NCBI GenBank assembly: GCA_033065855.1
Contig: JAVXUO010002183.1
Coordinates: 140,096-204,095, forward strand
DNA length: 64,000 bases
Direction of reading: 5' to 3'
Source of the DNA: Escallonia rubra
Lineage: Eukaryota > Streptophyta > Magnoliopsida > Escalloniales > Escalloniaceae
Shown: positions 42,804 through 54,933 of the stretch, piece after piece
Layout: each line of letters starts with the position of its first letter
How positions within the stretch are numbered: the first letter of the stretch is position 1
Notes under the pieces: generated by a model
Seen by the model: only the letters and a program-made list of their open reading frames with translations
Told to the model about the DNA's origin: nothing
Databases searched by the model: none
Position numbers and translations under genes: made by a program

Positions 42804-43073
42804 GACTTCAAAAGTGCATGGGGCTAAGTAGCAAGTATAAATATTGCTTCACAGACAGACACAAACACAAATTTCTAACAAGTTAAGCAAAGTTCGTGCA
42901 CAGTTCAAGGTGCTGAGTGCACACAATCCAAACTATAAGATTGATTTCCTTTCGAGTTTTGCGTGAGTGCATATAACCTTGCCACCAAAAGACATACCTC
43001 CCACTCAACTTGGGCAAGTTATCACATGTTTCCATCAGTGATTTCAGTTCTATTACAGAACCATAAATGAGAC

Positions 43074-44354
43074 GGATTCGGATCCCCTGCTGTGGCTAGG
43101 GTTACATCAGGCATGCTGTTGCCCCAGTCACAGCCGTCCATTAAAATGGACATACCAGATTTTGCCACGTCACCCTACCAGCAAAAAAACCCCAAAGTCT
43201 TTTCCTGTGAATCAATCTTCTCTCCCATTCTATCTGTCTCTATCCAGAACCATTCTCTCCCTCTCTGTAGAAACGCTTCTTCACCCCGTTCGTCTCTGTA
43301 CTAACCCAACAAGATGGAGATTGCTCTCCAGATCTCTGCAACCACACCTCAGAACTTTAAACACCAAACAAAAATATGGAAAAGAAGAAGCAAAAGCATC
43401 ATTATTTCTATTAAACCAAAATTAGATTATTCATGCAATGCCTTGGTGAATAAATACAATGCCCAGAATCTTGAATACAACAATGAAACAATAAATCAAC
43501 AAACCAATTACTGAACAAACAACTCCTGCTTGAAATGTAATCTATGGCCCTTTGAAACAAGAGATCAACAAACCAATTACTGAACCAAGTGTCAATTAGC
43601 GTTGCCAGAAGGTAGGGGATGTCGTCGCTGGAAGGTGGGGGAGGCACGAGGTGTCAGAAGGTGCGTCGTCCGGCTGTATCGTCGCCGGTGGATGAAGGTT
43701 CTTCCATGGCGGCGATGAGATTTTAGGGCGCTTCGATGTAGATCGGCAATGACGGTACCTTATGTGGCAATCATTGTCAATCACTTCGATGTAGATCGGC
43801 AACGACAGTACCTCATGTGGCAATCACTGTCAATACCTGTCAATCCCAGCCGCCCAATTTGGAAGCAGCCAGCAGTTGTCATCTTCTTCTCCACAGGAGA
43901 ACCCAAAATAGATAGTTGATTATGGCTATTACAGCCTCAAATCATAACCATGCCAAGTTTGTTGTTAATAGGAAGAACACACAAAAATTGACTCTGGGCT
44001 CACCACGAAAGTAACGACGAACATCACCGAATAACCGGATGAAGCCGGAAGAACGAGGAACCATTAACGACACCAGTTTAGGGATTTTCGGAGAAGAGAG
44101 AGGGATTGTAGATCTCGTTGCCGAAAAGTGGTGGAGGTGGACCATGGATGTGCCATCACCAGCAGGTGGAGAGCGTCGCAGATGGAATTGGAGAGAAAGA
44201 GGGGTTGGGTCGGCAGAGATGTAATTGGGGAGAATTAAAAGCCAGATGACGTGGCTTGATCTGGGTCGTCTCTTCCCACTTATCTCGATCGGACGGCTGT
44301 GACTGGCTACAACATGCCTACTGTAACCCTAGCCACAACAGGGGATCCGGATCC
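43074..44354. mobile_element. Mutator-type non-autonomous element, 1.28 kb
   Basis: Long terminal inverted repeats of about 65 bp start GGATTCGGATCCCCTGCTGT at the left and, inverted, GGATCCGGATCCCCTGTTGT at the right. Both continue through GGCTAGGGTTACA and CAGTCACAGCCGTCC. The flanks AAATGAGAC (43065-43073) and AAATGAGAT (44355-44363) are a 9-bp target duplication with one change, as expected for Mutator elements. No transposase is present. A 67-codon minus frame (44145-43942) recurs at 45276 and 46729 but is probably not coding. The right half is related to 45065-45882. Confidence 0.85.
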
Positions 44355-44818
44355 AAATGAGATTGTAGTCTCAAACATAAAGGTCACAAATAGATCTAAA
44401 GACACACTAGCATGACGTCAACTGTAGACTTAGATTAGGAGAAGATTTGTTTAATAGTTGAACTTTTTTCGAAGTATCTTCTGGAGCTCAAGTCCTAAAC
44501 TAAGCTTACACATGGAAGCTGTAAAATAAAAGCATTCTGCGCATATCAGAAGCCAGTGGAGTATAATCTGATTTTGTGATAAAGATGAGTTTAGAATCTT
44601 CTCAAATACATTATGTTTGAGATTCAGAAAATATCAAAAATTGAAAATTAAAAACAGCGTCTCGAGAAACGAAACATATATTGTAACGTTAAATATCATC
44701 GTTAGTTTCGGTTTTACCGGATGACTTCATAAAAGGTCTAAATTTAACTATATGCAAAATCTGTGAACGACGCAGCTATGAACATAAATTTACCAATGAT
44801 AGGGAGAGATATATGTAC
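44355..44818. other. No gene recognised
   Basis: Sequence between the Mutator-type element and the kelch fragment; probably the 3' flank of that fragment. Confidence 0.5.
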
Positions 44819-45064
44819 TCATAATGTAATAGCATCAAATCCCTGAAAAGACAGGAGTTGATCCAGGGGATACGCTTGAATAGACAATTCAGTTGATTTC
44901 AAGGACCATCTGCCGTTTTCATCAAACTTAGAAGTGATCTGCAGTTTTGCGCATACCAAGCGTGAGTTGCAGGATCCATAGCCACGGGACATACCATCCG
45001 GCCAGATAAATCCAAACACACTACCACCTAAATGAATTAGGGGTGATACGTATGGCACTGCAAG
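44819..45064 (-). pseudogene. Kelch-repeat gene, C-terminal remnant
   Basis: On the minus strand, AVPYVSPLIHLGGSVFGFIW to LLSFQGFDAITL lines up with the last 80 residues of the kelch gene at 39.6 kb (LAYIPPLIYLGDSMFCYIW to LLQWQDFYAITL). The upstream part is cut off exactly where a GGATCCGGATCC terminus begins at 45065, so insertion or later rearrangement removed the rest. Confidence 0.8.
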
Positions 45065-45882
45065 GGATCCGGATCCCCTGCTGTGGTTAGGGTTACAACA
45101 GGCATGCTGTAGCCAGTCACAGCCGTCCGATCGAGATAAGTGGGAAGAGACGACCCAGATCAAGCCACGTCATCTGGCTTTTCATTCTCCCCAATTACAT
45201 CTCTGCCGACCCAACCCCTCTCTCTCTCTCCAATTCCATCTGCGACGTTCTCCACCTGCCGGCGATGGCACATCCATGGTCCACCTCCACCACCTTTCGG
45301 CAACGAGATCTACAATCCCTCTCTCTTCTCCAAAAATCCCTAAACTGGTGTCGTTAATGGTTCCTCGTTCTTCCGGCTTCATCCGGTTATTCGGTGATGT
45401 TCGTCGTTACTTTCGTGGTGAGCCCAGAGTCAATTTTTGTGTGTTCTTCCTATTAACAACAAACTTGGCATGGTTATGATTTGAGGCTGTAATAGCCATA
45501 ATCAACTATCCATTTTGGGTTCTCCTGTGGAGAAGAAGATGACAACTGCTGGCTGCTTCCAAATTGGGCGGCTGGGATTGACAGGTATTGACAGTGATTG
45601 CCACATGAGGTACCGTCGTTGCTGATCTACATCGAAGTGATTGACAATGATTGCCACATAAGGTACCGTCATTGCCGATCTACATCGAAGCGCCCTAAAA
45701 TCCCATCGCCGCCATGGAAGAACCTTCATCCACCGGCAACGATACAGCCGGACGACGCACCTTCTGACACCTCGTGCCTCCCCCATCTTCCAGCGACGAC
45801 ATCCCCTACCTTCTGGCAACGCTAATTGACACTTGGTTCAGTAATTGGTTTGTTGATTTCTTGTTTCAAAGGGCTCAATGCA
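45065..45882. mobile_element. Half of a Mutator-type element related to the one at 43.1 kb
   Basis: Starts with the same terminus (GGATCCGGATCCCCTGCTGT) and matches, in reverse, 44354 down to about 43540. The match stops at TTTCAAAGGGCTCAATG and no second terminus follows. The 3' half was replaced by the 5' flank of the IRE1-like copy. The region from 45148 is part of the 1,453-bp tandem duplication. Confidence 0.8.
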
Positions 45883-45967
45883 AATCTCACACGGCTCAAT
45901 GCAATTTACATTTGGAAGCGTGAGGGGTTTTATGCTTCATCTCATCTGATCCACCAGTCTGTACCAT

Positions 45968-46124
45968 GGACCTAGATCCCTCTACAGTAGAGGTGCTGTG
46001 CCTTTCATCTTGGCCGTAGAAATACAGCAGAGAAAAGCTAACGTGGCAGTTTCTTGGCCTTTAGATTTTGTGGAACAGTCAAGATGGTACCTACAACACA
46101 ATCTACAGCAGTGGATCTGCATCC
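45968..46124. mobile_element. Possible 157-bp MITE (second copy at 47421-47577)
   Basis: The left end GGACCTAGATCCCTCTACAG and the inverted right end GGATGCAGATCCACTGCTGT resemble each other and the termini at 43074 and 45065. No target duplication was seen. Confidence 0.4.
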
Positions 46125-46309
46125 CCCACGCTTCTTTGTAATTTTCATTTTCCGGCAGAGACTTTGTAACATTTGAATTCCAATTATCGGAAGTTCTCTT
46201 TTCTCTCTCTAATAATTATCTCTCACCCAAACGGTCTTCTCATTTTCCAAAATTTCTCAGCCAAATTAGTCCTTACCGTCAAAACCATCTCCATTCCATA
46301 GCTCACAGA

Positions 46310-46600
46310 ATGGTGGAAGACCATAATATGGCCGATGCAGAAACCCAAGAAGCTACCATGGTTTGTGGCTCCTCAGTTTTGGTTCAGTACAAAGCAACAA
46401 AGGGGACTAGAACGGGCGCAACCTTCTTCGACGGCACCACTCAGTTCTCGAATCGACTCCGGCCCGATGATGAGACCATTCCGGTGAGCTTCATGGCCTT
46501 CAAGGAGGCGAGAAAGGCCATTAAATAGAAGAAACGTCTGAGGGAGCTCCACCCGTGCCCGTTCATTACTAGACACCTGGGAACCATCCACATAGAAGGG
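46310..46600 (+). pseudogene. IRE1-like exon 1, first tandem copy
   Basis: Same as the start of the copy at 47763. It reads from ATG through CGSSVLVQYKATKG to KAIK, a TAG at 46526-46528, and KKRLRELHPCPFITRHLG. The tandem-duplication breakpoint cuts it after HIEG. Confidence 0.75.
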
Positions 46601-47762
46601 AGACGACCCAGATCAAGCCACGTCATCTGGCTTTTCATTCTCCCCAATTACATCTCTGCCGACCCAACCCCTCTCTCTCTCTCCAATTCCATCTGCGACG
46701 TTCTCCACCTGTCGGCGATGGCACATCCATGGTCCACCTCCACCACCTTTCGGCAACGAGATCTACAATCCCTCTCTCTTCTCCAAAAATCCCTAAACTG
46801 GTGTCGTTAATGGTTCCTCGTTCTTCCGGCTTCATCCGGTTATTCGGTGATGTTCGTCGTTACTTTCGTGGTGAGCCCAGAGTCAATTTTTGTGTGTTCT
46901 TCCTATTAACAACAAACTTGGCATGGTTATGATTTGAGGCTGTAATAGCCATAATCAACTATCCATTTTGGGTTCTCCTGTGGAGAAGAAGATGAAAACT
47001 GCTGGCTACTTCCAAATTGGACGGCTGGGATTGACAGGTATTGACAGTGATTGCCACATGAGGTACCGTCGTTGCCGATCTACATCGAAGTGATTGACAA
47101 TGATTGCCACATAAGGTACCGTCATTGCCGATCTACATCGAAGCGCCCTAAAATCCCATCGCCGCCATGGAAGAACCTTCATCCACCGGCGACGATACAG
47201 CCGGACGACGCACCTTCTGACACCTCGTGCCTCCCCCACCTTCCAGCGACGACATCCCCTACCTTCTGGCAACGCTAATTGACACTTGGTTCAGTAATTG
47301 GTTTGTTGATTTCTTGTTTCAAAGGGCTCAATGCAAATCTCACACGGCTCAATGCAATTTACATTTGGAAGCGTGAGGGGTTTTATGCTTCATCTCATCT
47401 GATCCACCAGTCTGTACCATGGACCTAGATCCCTCTACAGTAGAGGTGCTGTGCCTTTCATCTTGGCCGTAGAAATACAGCAGAGAAAAGCTAACGTGGC
47501 AGTTTCTTGGCCTTTAGATTTTGTGGAACAGTCAAGATGGTACCTACAACACAATCTACAGCAGTGGATCTGCATCCCCCACGCTTCTTTGTAATTTTCA
47601 TTTTCCGGCAGAGACTTTGTAACATTTGAATTCCAATTATCGGAAGTTCTCTTTTCTCTCTCTAATAGTTATCTCTCACCCAAACGGTCTTCTCATTTTC
47701 CAAAATTTCTCAGCCAAATTAGTCCTTACCGTCAAAACCATCTCCATTCCATAGCTCACAGA

Positions 47763-49491
47763 ATGGTGGAAGACCATAATATGGCCGATGCAGAAACCCA
47801 AGAAGCTACCATGGTTTGTGGCTCCTCAGTTTTGGTTCAGTACAAAGCAACAAAGGGGACTAGAACGGGCGCAACCTTCTTCGACGGCACCACTCAGTTC
47901 TCGAATCGACTCCGGCCCGATGATGAGACCATTCCGGTGAGCTTCATGGCCTTCAAGGAGGCGAGAAAGGCCATTAAATAGAAGAAACGTCTGAGGGAGC
48001 TCCACCCGTGCCCGTTCATTACTAGACACCTGGGAACCATCCACATAGAAGGGAGGACACTGTTAATGATTAACCGGCTTAACTCTTCGATGAGCAGATG
48101 GATTCGGAATCGAAAGAAGCAGATATACTATTATAGTAGAGACCGCAAGAGCATTCTCGCAATGGGTCGTGACTTCACGGCTCTTTTCAAGTAAGTGTTT
48201 AAATTGTTGAATATATCTATTTTGGTTTATTTCTTTTTATGCTCATTACTGAGCTGGGATTCCTTCGCTAATTTTTATTTAGGGGGGTTTGCGGTGGATT
48301 GAAATCTATTATGCTTTCCGAAAAGTATCACGGACAACTTCGCAAAGGAATTCGGATATCCGATGACAATGAGGTGACGCTTTACAACATGGTCTCAGGT
48401 GAGCTAGCTATCTATACTGGTTGAAAGCTACTACGACGGCTGATATTTCTGTTATTGTGAATCTGATATATAATCTTTCTGATTGTAGCATTTTATGTCA
48501 ATTAGTTTTTGGTAGCAGTTCAGAGATATTAGAACCCTTCCAATTCCAACATTCCCATGACTTTTTTGTTTTAGATGTTGGCAATGTGGAAGTAGGATTG
48601 AAAGCAGATGTGAGGGACCTTGAGATATTGGTTAGAAAAGTTTTAGCTGCTCATCGTGTTCCACAAGTTCTTCCAACATCTGTTGGGCTCTTCTATAAGC
48701 TCTGTAGTCTTGCTCAGACGCTGATGGGTAACAAGCTTAAGTACATGATCTTTATTTGCATGAAGTTTTCTGTCATCCTTTTCTGGTATGTGAATCCCTC
48801 TATTGCTGTTGATGCAGAGATTGTGTGTTTTTGTGTACACCAATGCCCTTTTTTTTATGGAGGTGATCGGGTTGAATACCCGTCGAAATTATGGGATTAT
48901 GGTAACCTCGATGTGGATAGATTTTATGAAAGGATGCAGCTGAAGAGTGGAGATACTGACATGAGTGGATGGAAAAATCCATTACAGGGGGGAATGCTGA
49001 TATGGAATTGAATGATGTTTTACATTTCAAACAAGACTTGTTTTTGCGTAATGTATACTCCAAGGCGAATGGTGTTATTGATTTTACAAGGAATTTCTAT
49101 CAGCATGTTCCTGACTATGTGGCTGCTAGGGTAAGGTGTACAGTTGTTTCTTCTTCTTATTTATGTATACTTTCAGTTTTCTAGGGTTCATCTCTATTTA
49201 ATTTAACGTGATGGCAGTACTTCAACAATTATAAAGGTTGTATTCTGATGGAAACTCAAGTGAAACTTCTTGAATGTATGCCTGATGCAATACCAAAGAT
49301 TTTCTACGAGGCAGCTACTAGGTTGAGGAAAAACTCAAAGAAGTATTTTGGGTAACTTTTTCCAATTCTTCCGATCATTTCATATGCTTGCGCTTAAATG
49401 GAGGTTTCTACGTCCCTTGACTACGTGTTTTTATGTTTGTAGTATTGGCTTGGTTGAGTTCATGATGGAGAGGCCCAATGCATTCATCTGA
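47763..49491 (+). pseudogene. IRE1-like pseudokinase-KEN gene, longest copy
   Basis: Predicted exons are 47763-48190, 48283-48398, 48575-48740, about 48818-49130, 49218-49351 and 49443-49491. The reading resembles the IRE1 kinase plus KEN RNase region. LHPCPFITRHLGTIHIEGRT looks like the N-lobe/hinge. GGLKSIMLSEKYHGQLRKGI followed by SDDNEVTLYNMVSDVG parallels IRE1 GLVHLH..IVHRDLKPQN and SDMG, but with HGQ for HRD and no VAIK lysine. HQCPFFYGGDRVEY to FTRNFYQHVPDYVAA parallels HPLFW to RVIRNKLNHYRELP. A TAG (47979-47981) in exon 1, a 1-nt difference near 48830 and a frame loss near 48990 break it. The family call is from memory of IRE1, not a search; a related kinase-KEN family is the alternative. 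Confidence 0.6.
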
Positions 49492-50574
49492 ATGCGTTAT
49501 GCTGGGTGATGATTGGCGGGGGCATCATTTGTTGTAGCCAGGGCTTGTTTGTCTGCTCGAGGAGTCAGACTTCTATCATAGCTGAGCAGGTTTGGGGTGG
49601 CAAGGGTTTGGTGGACGGCTGGAAGAGCGGAAGTGGTCTGGTGGTGAATGAACGTATATATTTTGTTTGCTGAACTTTTAGATATATTGAGGTTTTGTGG
49701 CATTAGACTGTCTCTCTCAGCCAAATTTGAAACCTTTTACTTAATCTGTTGTGGCATGAATGATTTTGTTAAGTCAAATCAATGGTTCTATATAAAATTG
49801 AGGGAAAAGTGCATAAACCACCCTCGTGGTTTGGGTCAGTTGCAAAAAGACTCCTTCAGTTTTAAAAGTTGCAAGAAGACACCTGAGGTTAAAAATGTGT
49901 TGCATCCGTCAAGAAACGTTACGGAATCAACGAATTGCCTAAACTACCCCTGTATATAACAACCTTGTATGTTTCTGAAACCCTAACATTCAATCCAAAA
50001 TTTATAAACTCTCTCAAAAGAACCCGTCGCCTTCAATGAAAACCCGACCATAAATCACCGAAAAATTCTACAAAGAAGAGGACAAATCAGGCACAAAATC
50101 GAACATACGGCTGATAAATCGAATCAAACTAGAACGAGCAGAGATCGAAGAAGACATTACATTGATCGAAAAGCGATTCCAGGTAACTTTTTGATTTTGA
50201 CAATAGGATAACGTTTCTGTTCACTTCGTGCTTTCGTAGACCTAGAAATTTTCAAGGATCAATAGGGTTTCTGTTAATATTTAGGGCTTTAAATTCTAGG
50301 GTATCTGTTAAAATTTAGGGTTTCTGTCTAGTCTATGGCTTTTTTGTAATCTACTTTTTCCGTCAATTCAAAGCCATGCAAGTGATGTACTCCCCTTCCC
50401 TCCTTCTCCCTCAACATTATATAGTGCTAAAATTTGTTGACAATTGTTAATTTGATTGTGGTCCCCCTTTGTCCCCCACCATATGCAGCCTTATCTTATG
50501 TTAATTATTGCATGTGTTAAAAAGGACTGTTTTAGGTTAGGCCATTATTGATTTTGTTTTTTTCTATTGGCAGA

Positions 50575-53500
50575 ATGTCAGGCAAAGTCACTATTAAAAT
50601 TCGTTATGTGGGGTTTTTTTACAAATCCACCCAATAGGTCTTGGACTGGAGATAAAGTAGAAACTTTTGAATGTGACCCTGACTACCTATCATATTGGGA
50701 GCTGTTAGATATGTGCATGCGTTTAGGGTTACCTCCCACTAGTACTATGACATATAGGATACTTGGAAAGACATTTAACAATGGGCTAATGCTTATACTT
50801 GATGATATGGGTTTTAATGATGCATTGTACCATTATCAAGGTCACAATGTAGTCATATATGTCATAAGAGGTATGGATCCCCTAGCAGTTGTAGATAACA
50901 ATCCTCCCCAACTTGCAATAGGATATGGGTCAACTCCAGTAGGTGAAGTTGATGTGGCCATAAGAGATGGTGATGTTGATAATACTGGAATAAGACTTAA
51001 TGAGATTAATGAAGCTGCTGTGGGTGGTGAAGCTGCTATGGGTGGTGAAGCTATTGTGGTTGGTGAAGCAGCTGGGGGTGGTGAAACAGCTGGGGGTGGT
51101 GAAGCAGTTGTTGGTGGTGAAGCAGCTGCTGAGGGTGGTGAAGCAGCTGCTGAGGGTGGTGAAGCAGCTGCTGAGGGTGGTGAAGCTGCTGTGGGGGGTG
51201 TGACTGTTATTGGTGGTGAAGCTGCTGAGGTTGGTGAAACAGCTGTGGGTGGTGAATCAGCTGTTAGTGGTGAAGCTTCTGGGGGTGGTGAAGCAGATGG
51301 GGGTGGTATGACTGATGTGGGGGGTGAAGTAGCTGATGTGGGTGTGACAACTAAGGGTGGTGAAGCTACTGTGGGTGGTGAAGCAGTTGAGGGTGGTCAA
51401 GATACTGAGGGTGGTGAAGATGATGAGGGTGAAGAAAATGTTGAAGATGAAGCTAGAGAGCCAGATGACCCTACAATTCCTGAGTTGAGTGAGGATTTTG
51501 AAGGGCCAGGGGATGATGATATCTTTAACACTGACCCTAAATCTAAAGGGAAGAGTCACATCAGTAAGCCCCTTGAGGAATGTTATTCTGAAGGTGAGGA
51601 AGAGGATGAACTGAGGAGTGATCATGGGTCAGATGAGGATGAAGAGACAAACATGTGGCCAGAATTTTGTGCTGATGATTTGAACTATAAGGATGGGCCA
51701 AGATTGAAGGTTGGCTTGATGTTTCCAACTAGGGAAGTGCTTAGAGTTGCTGTTAAGGATTGGAGCATTAGACATGGGTATGACTTTGAGTACCAACACA
51801 ATGATAGCAAAAGGATTACATGTGCTTGCAAGAATGAAAATTGTGATTTTAGGGTGCATGCTTCTCCCATGCAAGGGACCACTACATGGCAAATCAAGAC
51901 CTTCAGACCAGATCATAGTTGTGGGAGGGACTATAATAACCATTTGGTTAGTGTTAAGTACATTGCACACAGGTATAAGGAGAAGCTGAGAGATGACTCT
52001 AACTGGAAGGTGGGAGCTATGAAGAAAGAAATATACAGAGACATGCTTGCTAATGCAAGCAAGCATAAAATTTATAGGGCAAAAAGATTAGCAAGAGAAC
52101 AAATAGAGGGGGACAACAAGGCATAATTTGTAAGGCTGTGGGATTATGGGGCAACACTGCAAAAACACAATCCTGGGACATGCTTCAAAGTTGAGACAGT
52201 TAGGCCAAGTTCAGAGTTGTCACCTGTTTTCAAGAGGGTCTATGTTAGGTTTGAGGCATACAAAACTGGCTTTTTAAAAGGATGCAGGCCCTTTATTGGA
52301 CTAGATGGTTGTCATCTTAAGGGCCTTTATGGGGGACAGTTGTTGTCTGCTGTGGCTAGAGATGGGAATGACAACATGTTCCATGTTGCTGTAGCTGTTG
52401 TTGAAACATAAACCAAGGATAATTGGTCTTGGTTTTTGACAGAGCTGGTTGATGACCTTGGGGGTTGTGACAACTTGGTATTTATTTCTGATAGGCAGAA
52501 AGGGTTGGTGGAGTCATTCAAGGATCTCCTACCTACAACAGAACACAGATTTTGCATGAGACACATGTATGCAAACTAAAAAAAGATGGGGTGGTAAAGA
52601 GGTGAAAGACTACTTATGGAATGCTGCCAGGGCAGGAACTGTTAATGATTTCAATCACTGGATTGGGAAAATCAGGAATTTAGACAAAGATGGTGAAATT
52701 ATGAAGTACTTAGAACAAATACACCCCACTCAATGGTCAAGATCTCACTTCAGTACTCATTCTAAGTGTGATACCCTGGTTAATAACCTAAGTGAGTCAT
52801 TTAATGCATACATCATTGAAGCAAGGGACATGCCTATTATCAATATGCTTGAGTGGATTAGAAAAAAATTGATGAACATGATACAAATTAAGAAGAAAGG
52901 GATGGAGAAATTTGAGGGTGCAATCTATCCTAATATTGTGAGAAAGTTGGACAAGATTGCGGTAGAGGCTAGGAATTGTTTTGCAAGTTGTTCTGGTCAA
53001 CTTGAGTTTGAGGTGGAGCATTTCAACAAAACCAGGGTTGTCAACTTGGGTGCAAGGACATGCAGTTGTAGGATGTGGGATCTCACTGGGATACCCTGCT
53101 GTCATGTTGTGGCTGCTATATTTATGAACAGAGATAGGCCTGAGACATATGTAGACAACTGTTATAGCAAGGATGTTTATTTGGATGCTTATAGCAGTAT
53201 GATACATTATGTTCCAAGTGAGGATGCATGGGTTGTTAGTGGTTTGGATGCTTTAGCCCCACCTTTCTATAGAAGACCAACTGGCAGGCCCAAAAAGGTG
53301 AGGAGAAGAGGTGATGATGAGGCCAGAAATCCTTCTACAGTGGGCAGGAGCAACAAGTATGTCACATGTGCAAGGTGTTTGGAAAGGGGTCACAACAAAA
53401 GGTCATGCAAAGGCCCAGTCCATCCACAATCCAGACTTGTAAGACAATCGCATGAGGTATGCCCCAGTACACATGATATAACTTATCTCTATAACTTAGT

Positions 53501-54533
53501 TTAATCATTCTTGTATGGCTGATTTTAAGTTTAATCTGATCTTATAGGCCAACACAAGCAAGGGAAAGGAAAAGGCAGTGGATAGTACTGTGACTCCAGC
53601 CAAAAGAAAAAGGGTACTATCTTTTTATTTTTCATTTGGAAATGCAACATCATTTACATTTTTTGATTTATGAGGAGAAAGGGTTCAAATTGTTGTGAAT
53701 ATATGTTTATGAGAAGATTGCATTAGACAACCTTGTGGTTTATGGTAGTTGCAAAAAGGCCCATGTAGTTTGAAAAGTTGCATATAGTGTGTGGTTATGA
53801 TAGTTGTAATGGACCCCTGTTATGCAATTTTAATATTTTTTTGATTGGGATCATGTATTCACACTCCCTTTTTTAGTACAATGTCTTTTTTTTTTTACTA
53901 TAATGTACTCACTACAAATTTACATTGTTTAAGGAAGAAGACCCCCTAATCAATCAGGTCCACAGCCAACTCCTCCACAGACACATCAAACTCCTCCACA
54001 GCCATCTCCTCATATGCATACTGTTTCACAGCCATCTCCTCGCACAAGGCCAGCTAGCCAAAAGGAACAGGTAAATTGATGTAGCTGTTATTGTGTGTTT
54101 GTCTTGTTTGCATTTTCCCTTATGTTTAAACAACGAGATTGTGTTGTTTGCCAAAATTGTTTCACAGCCAACACCTCAACCTAGGGAAACTGCTTCACAG
54201 CCAACTCCTACTTCAAGACCTGTTACAAGAACACATCTAAGGGCTGCCTGGGTTCCACCTGGAGCTACAAGTCAGAGGCCAACCTCAATATCATGGCCAA
54301 CAGTTACTGCTTCTAGGCCTCCAACAGCTCCCATGCAAACTTTAAGGCCTCAAGGTAGCACTGGAGGAGTTGTGATGGCTGACACAACAAGGGGAAACTC
54401 CATGTTAGCTGCTGCTATGGGAAGGGGATCAAAAGTTGGCAAGACAACATCTACCAAGGGTACTGCATTAACTGCCAAAGCTGCTAAGAGCAGGGTTGAA
54501 CCACATGTTGGAAGAGACAAGGGACAGAAGTAA
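50575..54533 (+). pseudogene. MURA-type transposase, decayed
   Basis: DDE transposase of a plant MULE. In order: a PB1-like N-terminus (FECDPDYLSYWELLDMCMRL); a long GGEAA/GGEAV repeat (about 51010-51420) and an acidic stretch; a MuDR-type DNA-binding zinc domain (CACKNENCDFRVHAS and FRPDHSC); catalytic Asp in GLDGCHLKG, Asp in FISDRQKGL and probable Glu in NLSESFN; a SWIM finger (CSCRMWDLTGIPCCHVV); and a CCHC knuckle (CARCLERGHNKRSC). Introns follow from 53457, with proline-rich exons to 54533. It is broken by TAA at 52124-52126 and 52409-52411, a frame change at the A-run near 52580, and probably another at the T-run near 50614. It would need another element's transposase to move. Confidence 0.88.
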
Positions 54534-54933
54534 GGACAACTAAGTGATTGGATTGAGGCTGTTTTGGAGCAGTTTACCCAGTACAGAATTGTGGTCTATG
54601 TATTTTGTAAAATATCATTTTGTGTAGCTAGGACAGAATTGAGAATGTTTTGGAGTATCATGGTAGGACAAATCTATGTTTTGAATAGTATTTGTCCATT
54701 GGAATGCAATCTGGAATATTTTGGAGTAGAATATGGAATTGAGGATATGTTGTGTATAGCAACTGGAATATTTTGGAATACAATTAGCAGATGGAATATT
54801 TTTTGTGTTGTGATTTCAGTTTTGCTATTAGTTTAGCCAGGACATCATTTGAACACCTTCATGAAAAATCTCAAACATCAATTACATCAAACACCTTAAT
54901 GAGAAATGCAAACAGAAACATCATTGTGATTAT

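Larger units (their letters stand above)
45148..48053 (+). repeat. Tandem duplication, two units of 1,453 bp
   Basis: Units 45148-46600 and 46601-48053 differ at only about ten sites that I noticed. Each holds most of the Mutator element half, a 157-bp MITE-like stretch, and the first part of the IRE1-like exon 1. The junction shows AGA/AG microhomology (GGAAG|AGACG, AAGGG|AGACG, AAGGG|AGGAC). The low divergence means it is recent. Confidence 0.95.

Noticed and set aside
43942-44145. Thrice-repeated 67-codon frame (also 45276-45479 and 46729-46932)
   Set aside because: Recurs only because the Mutator-type element body is repeated; no conserved domain recognised and no sign of selection on the frame.
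51257-52066. Minus frames of 70-145 codons opposite the transposase
   Set aside because: Shadows of the transposase coding strand and its GGEA repeat.
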